Origin: Deferribacteraceae bacterium
GTDB taxonomy: Bacteria; Chrysiogenota; Deferribacteres; Deferribacterales; JAISNW01
Assembly: GCA_031278965.1 (NCBI GenBank)
Contig: JAITJJ010000150.1
Coordinates: 1 to 19,566 of the forward strand
DNA length: 19,566 nt
Reading direction: 5' to 3'
Numbering within the stretch: position 1 is the stretch's first letter; every line of letters begins with the position of its first letter. Under the pieces are notes generated by a model, which was not told where the DNA came from, ran no database searches, and was given only the letters and a program-made list of their open reading frames with translations. This document shows positions 14,428 to 19,566 of this stretch, piece after piece. The position numbers and the translations under genes are program-made.

Positions 14428-14723
14428 AAAGCCCCGCCCTCCGTCTCTCCGCTTTTGTCGGAGGATTCGCTTTCAATGGAGCGTTCCAGCACCTTGGAGA
14501 GCCGCCAGAATTTCGTTTTGGAAAGGGGCCTTGTTTCCGACAACTCAACATAGTCGCCCACATGGGCATCGTTTGTTTCATCGTGGGCATAAAACTTCTT
14601 GGTCTGCTTCACGAATTTTTTATAGAGGGGGTGTTTGATAAGACGTTCCACTTTAACCACAATGGTTTTATCCATCTTATCGCTTGTCACTACTCCTCTC
14701 TGTACTCTTCTCTTTGTTTGCAT
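14424..14723 (-). CDS. rpsQ: 30S ribosomal protein S17 with acidic tail
   Basis: A 99-residue S17; the family is usually 80 to 90. The OB-fold core is clear: RRVQRGVVTSDKMDKTIVVKVERLIKHPLYKK and the DYVELSETRPLSKTKFWRL segment. After about residue 82 there is a Ser/Glu-rich tail (SIESESSDKSGETEGG) not found in most S17 proteins. S17 binds the 5' domain of 16S rRNA early in assembly. ATG start four bases after rpmC. Confidence 0.96.
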   Translation of the reverse strand: MQTKRRVQRGVVTSDKMDKTIVVKVERLIKHPLYKKFVKQTKKFYAHDETNDAHVGDYVELSETRPLSKTKFWRLSKVLERSIESESSDKSGETEGGAL

Positions 14724-14727
14724 TTAT

Positions 14728-14919
14728 CTATCCCCGCTCAGCCTGCGTCAGTATTGTCTCTATGCGGGCAATATCCTTCTTGGTTCTGCGGATCTTCGCA
14801 GTATCTTCCAATTCACCCGTTGACAACTTGATGCGCAGACGGAAAACATCTTCCCGCAATTCGTCTTTTTTCTTTCTAAGTTCTGCAACGCCGAGTTCTC
14901 TCAACTCTTTAGCTTTCAC
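14728..14919 (-). CDS. rpmC: 50S ribosomal protein L29
   Basis: A 63-residue, two-helix L29: KAKELRELGVAELRKKKDEL followed by FRLRIKLSTGELEDTAKIRRTKKDIARIETIL, the usual family pattern. It lies beside the exit tunnel near L23. The start is GTG, overlapping the end of rplP by 11 bases, and is set by a GGAGG six bases upstream inside the rplP coding sequence. Confidence 0.97.
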   Translation of the reverse strand: MKAKELRELGVAELRKKKDELREDVFRLRIKLSTGELEDTAKIRRTKKDIARIETILTQAERG

Positions 14920-15337
14920 TTGCCGCCTCCGTCACCTTTCGTATAACCTTACACTTAATGGGGAGTTTGTGTGATGCTAAGCGAAAAGCCTCTTTTGCCT
15001 GTTCTTCCGTAACCCCCGCCACTTCATAAAGAACGGTATTTTCCCGCACCGGCGCAACATAAAACTCCACCGGACCTTTGCCTTTACCCATGCGGACTTC
15101 CGCCGGACGTTTGGTAATCGGCTTATGGGGGAATATGCGGATTATAAGTTGACCGCCCCGTTTAAGATAACGGTTTATTGCAACCCGTGCCGCCTCTATC
15201 TGGCGGCTTGTGATTTTTGCTTTTTCGGCGGCGGCAAGCCCGAACTCCCCAAAAACAACGGTATTGCCGCTAGTGGCTTTCCCCTTTATCCTGCCTTTAA
15301 ACTGCTTTCTAAACTTCATCTTTTTAGGCATTAACAT
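14909..15337 (-). CDS. rplP: 50S ribosomal protein L16
   Basis: A 142-residue L16, normal length. The opening MLMPKKMKFRKQFKGRIKG is typical, and later GQLIIRIFPHKPITKRPAEVRMGKGKG and VLYEVAGVTEEQAKEAFRLASHKLPIK are diagnostic. L16 lies near the A-site tRNA elbow and the peptidyl transferase centre. The ATG shares one base with the rpsC stop (TAATG). Confidence 0.98.
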   Translation of the reverse strand: MLMPKKMKFRKQFKGRIKGKATSGNTVVFGEFGLAAAEKAKITSRQIEAARVAINRYLKRGGQLIIRIFPHKPITKRPAEVRMGKGKGPVEFYVAPVRENTVLYEVAGVTEEQAKEAFRLASHKLPIKCKVIRKVTEAASES

Positions 15338-15996
15338 TATTCGGTCCCCCTGTTGTCCCGGGCGCGCTCCTCACGGATCTCCCCGTTGCATATCCAGACT
15401 TTAACCCCGATAATACCGTAGGTAGTAAGTGCTTCCGCCGTTCCGTAATCTATATCCGCCCTAAGGGTTTGAAGAGGAACCCGCCCTTTTATATACCATT
15501 CTGTGCGGGCAATATCCGCCCCCGCAAGCCGCCCGCTGCACATAACCTTTATCCCTCGGGCACCTGCTTTAATGGTGCTTAATACCTCTTTCTTCATTGC
15601 GCGCCGAAAGGCGATCCGCCGCATAAGCTGACCTGCAATCCGTTCTGCAACAAGGGTGGCGTTAAGCTCCGGCTTGCGCTCTTCATGGATCGCTAAAAAT
15701 ACGGAGGATTGAGTATACTTTTTAAGGTCTTCTTTTAAGAGCTTTATATCATCACCCTTCTTGCCGATCACAAGCCCCGGGCGCGATGTGGAAAGGGTGA
15801 TTCTCATCTTGTCCCCCATGCGCTCTATGGTTATCTGGGCTATCCCCGCATTGGCAAGGCGTTTCTTTAAATATCTGCGGATTCTGATATCCTCGATTAA
15901 ATTTTTGCGGTAATCTTTCTTGCGGGAATACCACATAGAAGACCACGGAATATTAATGCCCACACGGTACCCGGTTGGATTAACTTTCTGTCCCAC
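15337..15996 (-). CDS. rpsC: 30S ribosomal protein S3
   Basis: A 219-residue S3. It begins MGQKVNPTGYRVGINIPWSS; the KH domain has the GxxG loop in RPGLVIGKKGDDIKLL, and the C-terminal domain holds GRLAGADIARTEWYIKGRVPLQTLRADIDY and GVKVWI. S3, S4 and S5 line the mRNA entry channel. GTG start, one base after rplV. Confidence 0.98.
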   Translation of the reverse strand: MGQKVNPTGYRVGINIPWSSMWYSRKKDYRKNLIEDIRIRRYLKKRLANAGIAQITIERMGDKMRITLSTSRPGLVIGKKGDDIKLLKEDLKKYTQSSVFLAIHEERKPELNATLVAERIAGQLMRRIAFRRAMKKEVLSTIKAGARGIKVMCSGRLAGADIARTEWYIKGRVPLQTLRADIDYGTAEALTTYGIIGVKVWICNGEIREERARDNRGTE

Positions 15997-15997
15997 T

Positions 15998-16339
15998 TCA
16001 GCCCTCCTTATCCATAAGAACCACTTTTATATGAGTCGTGGGTTTGCGGATGAGAGACGCTCTTCCGTGCGCCCTAGGCATAAAACGCTTTTGCGGGGGA
16101 CCCATCTCTATCCTTAAATCGGAAACATAAACATTGGAGAGATCTCTAACCTTTAGATTCTCCTCCGCATTAGCCGCCGCGGAGCGGATCGCCTTCGCAA
16201 TATGGAAAGCGCCCTTGCGGGGAATAAACTTTAATATTCTAAGGGCATCTTCCACTTTTTTACCCCGTACAAGGTCTGCGACCTCCCTGGATTTGCGGGT
16301 TGAAACCCTGACATACATGGCTTTGGCTCTAACAAACAT
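15998..16339 (-). CDS. rplV: 50S ribosomal protein L22
   Basis: A 113-residue L22. AKAMYVRVSTRKSREVADLVRGKKVEDAL at the N-terminus and the SAAANAE motif followed by the long beta-hairpin IEMGPPQKRFMPRAHGRASLIRKPTTHIKV are typical; the hairpin lines the exit tunnel at the macrolide-sensitive constriction. ATG start eight bases after rpsS. Confidence 0.98.
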   Translation of the reverse strand: MFVRAKAMYVRVSTRKSREVADLVRGKKVEDALRILKFIPRKGAFHIAKAIRSAAANAEENLKVRDLSNVYVSDLRIEMGPPQKRFMPRAHGRASLIRKPTTHIKVVLMDKEG

Positions 16340-16347
16340 AAGACACC

Positions 16348-16626
16348 CTATTTCTTAACCTTTTTATCTTCCTTCTTATGCCCGCGGAAGGTTCGGGTAA
16401 GGGAGAACTCCCCTAATTTATGCCCCACCATATTTTCCGTCACATAGACGGGAACAAATTTCTGCCCGTTGTGCACTGCAAATGTAAGCCCAACCATATC
16501 AGGGCTTATGGTGCTGCGGCGTGACCAAGTTTTAATGAGCTTTTTGTCTCCGCTCTCCTTTGCTGCCGCCACCTTTTTCAGGATCGACTCGTCTATAAAA
16601 GGACCTTTTTTTAGCGATCTTGGCAC
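16348..16626 (-). CDS. rpsS: 30S ribosomal protein S19
   Basis: A 92-residue S19: MPRSLKKGPFIDESILKKV at the start, TWSRRSTISPDMVGLTFAVHNGQKFVPVYVTENMVGHKLGEFSLTRTF in the middle, all standard (given here as separate recognised segments of one conserved core). It forms a complex with S13 in the 30S head. GTG start with a 12-base gap after rplB. Confidence 0.98.
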   Translation of the reverse strand: MPRSLKKGPFIDESILKKVAAAKESGDKKLIKTWSRRSTISPDMVGLTFAVHNGQKFVPVYVTENMVGHKLGEFSLTRTFRGHKKEDKKVKK

Positions 16627-16638
16627 TTTGTCAGCCTC

Positions 16639-17463
16639 CTACTTCCTTTTGGTAATAATATACTTATTCGACGGCTTATTCTTCTTGCGGGTTTTATAAC
16701 CTTTTGTAGGTTTACCCCAAGGAGTAACCGGATGCCGCCCGCCGGAAGTGCGCCCTTCGCCGCCGCCGTGAGGGTGATCCACAGGATTCATGGCAACCCC
16801 GCGAACAGTGGGGCGTATCCCTAGCCAACGTTTCCGCCCCGCTTTTCCCAGGCTGATGTTCTCATGTTCAAGGTTGCCCACCTGTCCTATGGTAGCGCGG
16901 CATTCGGACTTAATCAAACGTATCTCTCCGGAGGGAAGGCGGACGTGGCAGTAAGAACCTTCTTTGGAGAGAAGCTGTGCAAAAGTTCCGGCCGAGCGCG
17001 CCAACTGCCCCCCTTTGCCCGGCCTCATCTCAATATTATGTATAAGGGTTCCCACCGGGAGTTCAAAGAGCTTCTTAGTGTTTCCGTTTTTTATATCGGA
17101 TTCGCTTCCGCTTGTTACAATATCCCCTGCTTTCACGCCGTTGGGGGCAAGAATATACCTTTTCTCCCCATCCATATAGCTCACTAAGGCGATATTGGCG
17201 CTGCGGTTAGGATCATACTCAATGGTTGCAATCCTGCCGTTCACCCCTTCTTTATTCCTCTTAAAATCTATTATCCTATAGCGCTTTTTATGACCGCCCC
17301 CCATATGACGGACGGTGATTCTCCCTGCGGAGTTGCGCCCGTTTTTACGGCGAGCGCTCCTTGTAAGCGACTTTTCCGGCTGTCTTGCGGTTATTTCGGA
17401 AAAATCACTTGCGGTTTTAAAGCGAACCCCCTTGGAGGTGGGCTTGAATGTTTTTATCCCCAT
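16639..17463 (-). CDS. rplB: 50S ribosomal protein L2
   Basis: A 274-residue L2 of normal length. It opens MGIKTFKPTSKGVRFKTASDF, contains GGGHKKRYRIIDFKRNK, and towards the end GVAMNPVDHPHGGGEGRTSGG, which includes the conserved histidine close to the peptidyl transferase centre. L2 is needed for subunit joining. ATG start nine bases after rplW. Confidence 0.99.
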   Translation of the reverse strand: MGIKTFKPTSKGVRFKTASDFSEITARQPEKSLTRSARRKNGRNSAGRITVRHMGGGHKKRYRIIDFKRNKEGVNGRIATIEYDPNRSANIALVSYMDGEKRYILAPNGVKAGDIVTSGSESDIKNGNTKKLFELPVGTLIHNIEMRPGKGGQLARSAGTFAQLLSKEGSYCHVRLPSGEIRLIKSECRATIGQVGNLEHENISLGKAGRKRWLGIRPTVRGVAMNPVDHPHGGGEGRTSGGRHPVTPWGKPTKGYKTRKKNKPSNKYIITKRK

Positions 17464-17472
17464 CTTAATCCT

Positions 17473-17757
17473 CTATACAAAATCCGGGATACTCTGCCCT
17501 TCGGCAAGCACCACCACGGCTTTTTTCCAATCTTTGCGCCGCCCGATCTTTCTGCCGAAACGTTTGACTTTCCCTTTGTAATTCATAGTGCGCACCCTAT
17601 CAACCTTCACGTTGAAAAATGTTTCAACTGCCTTCTTTATCTGGGTTTTATCCGCATCTGTATGAACTTTAAAAACTATGGAATTGTTTTTTTCCTTCAG
17701 AGACATGGCTTTTTCGGTCATAGCGGGGACCCTTAATACATCGTGCAGAGTTATCAT
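17473..17757 (-). CDS. rplW: 50S ribosomal protein L23
   Basis: A 94-residue L23. VLRVPAMTEKAMSLKEKNNSIVFKVHTDADKTQIKKAVE and the basic loop RTMNYKGKVKRFGRKIGRRKDWKKAVV are typical; the loop reaches into the exit tunnel, and the outer face docks trigger factor and SRP. ATG start, three bases after the rplD stop. Confidence 0.98.
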   Translation of the reverse strand: MITLHDVLRVPAMTEKAMSLKEKNNSIVFKVHTDADKTQIKKAVETFFNVKVDRVRTMNYKGKVKRFGRKIGRRKDWKKAVVVLAEGQSIPDFV

Positions 17758-17760
17758 AGT

Positions 17761-18462
17761 TTAAGCCTCCTCCCCTTCACTTTTAACAGCAGCAAATCTC
17801 TCTTCAAGAAGAGGAATAAAACGGGCTGATATAAATATTTTTCCTGCCTTTGCAAGGTCATAAACGTTAAGACCGTCCAGGTGCAGAAAGTTTACCTGCG
17901 GGAGATTGCGCATAGAGAGGTAGGCGGGATCATCAAAATTATCGGTTATAATAAGGGCTCTCCGCAAACCCTCCACCCCGCTCGGAAACCACCCTCTTCT
18001 AAGGGAACGCTCATCGCCGTCTGCAAAGTTGGCAAGTACCTTTGCCGCATCTCTGGTTTTCCCGCTTTCTATCTTAAATTCGTCTATAAATATTATGCGG
18101 TTTTCTGAAAACTTAGAGCTGATGATGGATTTCAAGGCAGCTTTAACCTTTTTCTTAGGCATTGTATAGGAATAATCCCTGGGAAGGGGCCCGAAAATAA
18201 CGCCGCCTCCCTTCCAGATAGGAGAGCGGATGGAACCGGAACGAGCGTGCCCTGTTCCTTTCTGTTTCCAAGGCTTGCGGCCGCCGCCGGATACATTCCC
18301 CCTGGTTTTGGTCTTATGGGTTCCTGCGCGGCGGGAGGCAAGCTGCATTGTCACCACTTCATGTATGAGGACGGGGTTTATCTTGGCGCCGACAATCTCA
18401 TCGCTTATCTGCGCGCTTCCCACAACCTCGTTTAACTGATTTCTAATTTCAACCTGTGCCAT
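17761..18462 (-). CDS. rplD: 50S ribosomal protein L4 with an internal insertion
   Basis: A 233-residue L4 from the chosen start MAQVEIRNQLNEVVGSAQIS; typical L4 proteins are about 205. The tunnel loop with THKTKTRGNVSGGGRKPWKQKGTGHARSGS is intact. Between the KTRDAAKVLANF helix and the LIITDNFDDPAYLSMRNLP strand there are about 18 extra residues (DGDERSLRRGWFPSGVEG region) that E. coli L4 lacks. The open frame runs a further 30 codons upstream into rplC, but those codons have no L4 similarity, so I start at the ATG four bases after the rplC stop. Confidence 0.95.
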   Translation of the reverse strand: MAQVEIRNQLNEVVGSAQISDEIVGAKINPVLIHEVVTMQLASRRAGTHKTKTRGNVSGGGRKPWKQKGTGHARSGSIRSPIWKGGGVIFGPLPRDYSYTMPKKKVKAALKSIISSKFSENRIIFIDEFKIESGKTRDAAKVLANFADGDERSLRRGWFPSGVEGLRRALIITDNFDDPAYLSMRNLPQVNFLHLDGLNVYDLAKAGKIFISARFIPLLEERFAAVKSEGEEA

Positions 18463-18466
18463 ATCT

Positions 18467-19114
18467 TTATAGATCCCCCTGCCGCTTCTTCTTGACGGTG
18501 GCTTTGATGTAAACAACACCGTTGGTATGACCGGGCACAGCCCCCTGAACAAGGATTAAGTTCTTTTCCGGCATAACGCGGACAATCTTCAGCGCTTGGA
18601 TGGTAACCTTTTCGTTACCCATCCTTCCGGCCATCTTCTTGCCCTTTGGGGTTTCCGCAGGCCACTCTTTCATACCGATAGAACCCACGCGGCGGTGAAA
18701 AGTGGAACCGTGCCCACCGGGACCGCCTGCAAAATTATGGCGTTTCATAACGCCTTGAGTTCCCTTCCCTATGGAGATTCCCTGAATATCAACAAATTCC
18801 CCTTCAGCAAAGATTTCTGCGCTGATAACCTGCCCGACATTAAACGCGTCAACATCCTCTATGCGGACTTCCCGAAGGTGCTTCATCGGCTCTATTCCCG
18901 CTTTTCTGAAGTGCCCGACCAACGGTTTATTGATTCGTTTGGGAGTCGCCCTCCCAAAACCAAGCTGTATAGCATTATATCCATCGGTTGACACGGTCTT
19001 TTTCTGCGTAATAACGCAAGGACCCGCCTCCACCACCGTGACGGGAATTACATTCCCCTCCGGGGTGAAAACCTGTGTCATCCCGATCTTTCTTCCTATT
19101 ATCCCTTTTAACAT
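18467..19114 (-). CDS. rplC: 50S ribosomal protein L3
   Basis: A 215-residue L3. It starts MLKGIIGRKIGMTQVFTPEG and has TVVEAGPCVITQKK, the KGTQGVMKRHNFAGGPGGHGST loop that reaches towards the peptidyl transferase centre, and GKKMAGRMGNEKVTIQ near the end. The glutamine that is methylated by PrmB in E. coli L3 is not present at the aligned position (the local sequence is SIGMKEWPAE). ATG start 17 bases after rpsJ. Confidence 0.98.
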   Translation of the reverse strand: MLKGIIGRKIGMTQVFTPEGNVIPVTVVEAGPCVITQKKTVSTDGYNAIQLGFGRATPKRINKPLVGHFRKAGIEPMKHLREVRIEDVDAFNVGQVISAEIFAEGEFVDIQGISIGKGTQGVMKRHNFAGGPGGHGSTFHRRVGSIGMKEWPAETPKGKKMAGRMGNEKVTIQALKIVRVMPEKNLILVQGAVPGHTNGVVYIKATVKKKRQGDL

Positions 19115-19131
19115 GGAAACCTACCTTAAAA

Positions 19132-19440
19132 TTAGAGTTTTATCTCCACATCCACGCCGGCGGACAGTTCCAATTTCGTGAGAGCTTCGATTGTCGGATT
19201 TGTATACTCAAAAATATCGATCAGCCGTTTGTGAGTGCGAATCTCAAACTGTTCTCTTGAGTTCTTGTCAACATGGGGAGATCTTGTCACCACAAACTTT
19301 TCAATGCGCCTCGGAAGGGGCACCGGTCCGACCACGCGCGCCCCGTTGCGGCGGGCGGTATTGACAATGTCTTTTACCGCCTTGTCCAAAACTTTATGCT
19401 CAAACGCTTTGAGTTTGATCCGTATTTTCTGTTCTTGCAT
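19132..19440 (-). CDS. rpsJ: 30S ribosomal protein S10 (NusE)
   Basis: A 102-residue S10. KIRIKLKAFEHKVLDKAVKDIVNTARRNGARVVGPVPLPRR is followed by the extended loop VTRSPHVDKNSREQFEIRTHKRLIDI, all standard. S10 is part of the 30S head and, free of the ribosome, serves as NusE with NusB in antitermination. First gene of the S10 block, 19 bases after tuf, so probably co-transcribed with it; no promoter is visible in that gap. Confidence 0.98.
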   Translation of the reverse strand: MQEQKIRIKLKAFEHKVLDKAVKDIVNTARRNGARVVGPVPLPRRIEKFVVTRSPHVDKNSREQFEIRTHKRLIDIFEYTNPTIEALTKLELSAGVDVEIKL

Positions 19441-19459
19441 TTTTTATTATCTCCAAGCG

Positions 19460-19566
19460 TTATTCTATGATTTCGCTTACGACACCCGCTCCCACAGTCC
19501 TGCCGCCTTCCCTTATGGCAAAACGCAAGCCCTGCTCCATTGCCACAGGGGATATCAGGGATACCT
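19460..19566 (-). CDS. tuf: elongation factor Tu, last 34 codons (5' part outside window)
   Basis: The minus strand at the window edge is open and reads VSLISPVAMEQGLRFAIREG followed by GRTVGAGVVSEIIE and TAA. This is the C-terminal end of domain III of EF-Tu, which carries aminoacyl-tRNA to the ribosome. It precedes rpsJ directly, the widespread str-S10 arrangement (rpsL-rpsG-fusA-tuf-rpsJ), so the str genes probably lie just beyond the window. Confidence 0.96.
   Translation of the reverse strand, partial: VSLISPVAMEQGLRFAIREGGRTVGAGVVSEIIE

Noticed and set aside
18463..18552. Upstream extension of rplD by 30 codons
   Set aside because: These codons overlap the 3' end of rplC in another frame and have no L4 similarity; the ATG at 18462 gives the standard L4 start.

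Overview
This window is almost wholly one strand (minus) of a conserved bacterial ribosomal protein cluster, followed at its downstream (low-coordinate) end by a short accessory segment. The organism is a diderm bacterium: there is an outer-membrane beta-barrel protein with a signal peptide and a pair of CDP-hexose genes of the kind used for O-antigen or other surface glycans. Ribosomal proteins S4, S14, L24 and L36 are all zinc-binding (cysteine-containing) forms and adenylate kinase has a cysteine lid, which argues against an enteric gamma-proteobacterium. I cannot place the phylum from the sequence alone.

Layout, in the direction of transcription (high to low coordinate). (1) 19566-12: the 3' end of tuf, then the S10 and spc blocks: rpsJ, rplC, rplD, rplW, rplB, rpsS, rplV, rpsC, rplP, rpmC, rpsQ, rplN, rplX, rplE, rpsN, rpsH, rplF, rplR, rpsE, rplO, secY, adk, map. 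Genes are nearly abutting or overlap by 1 to 11 bases. rpmD (L30), usually between rpsE and rplO, is absent. (2) 7803-3418: a near-consensus sigma-70 type promoter sits over the map stop codon and drives infA, rpmJ, rpsM, rpsK, rpsD, then TWO different complete rpoA genes in tandem, and rplQ. (3) 3386-1: a second promoter, an outer-membrane protein, rfbF (glucose-1-phosphate cytidylyltransferase), an AT-rich insert with a CARF-HEPN (Csx1/Csx2-like, DxTHG family) CRISPR-associated ribonuclease and a small unknown ORF, and the first 18 codons of rfbG (CDP-glucose 4,6-dehydratase).

The most interesting feature is the rpoA pair. Both copies keep the dimer/beta-binding Arg45 and all main DNA- and activator-binding residues of the C-terminal domain, but the two N-terminal domains have diverged in different places. 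The upstream copy has lost the RVxQxTD segment including the equivalent of E. coli Arg191, next to the beta'-facing surface; the downstream copy has a two-residue deletion and an ED to EG change in the loop equivalent to E. coli residues 66-77, next to the beta-facing surface. This is the pattern expected if the usual alpha homodimer has become an obligate heterodimer with one dedicated beta-side and one dedicated beta'-side subunit. The second interesting feature is the CARF-HEPN gene placed between rfbF and rfbG with no CRISPR array or other cas gene in view.
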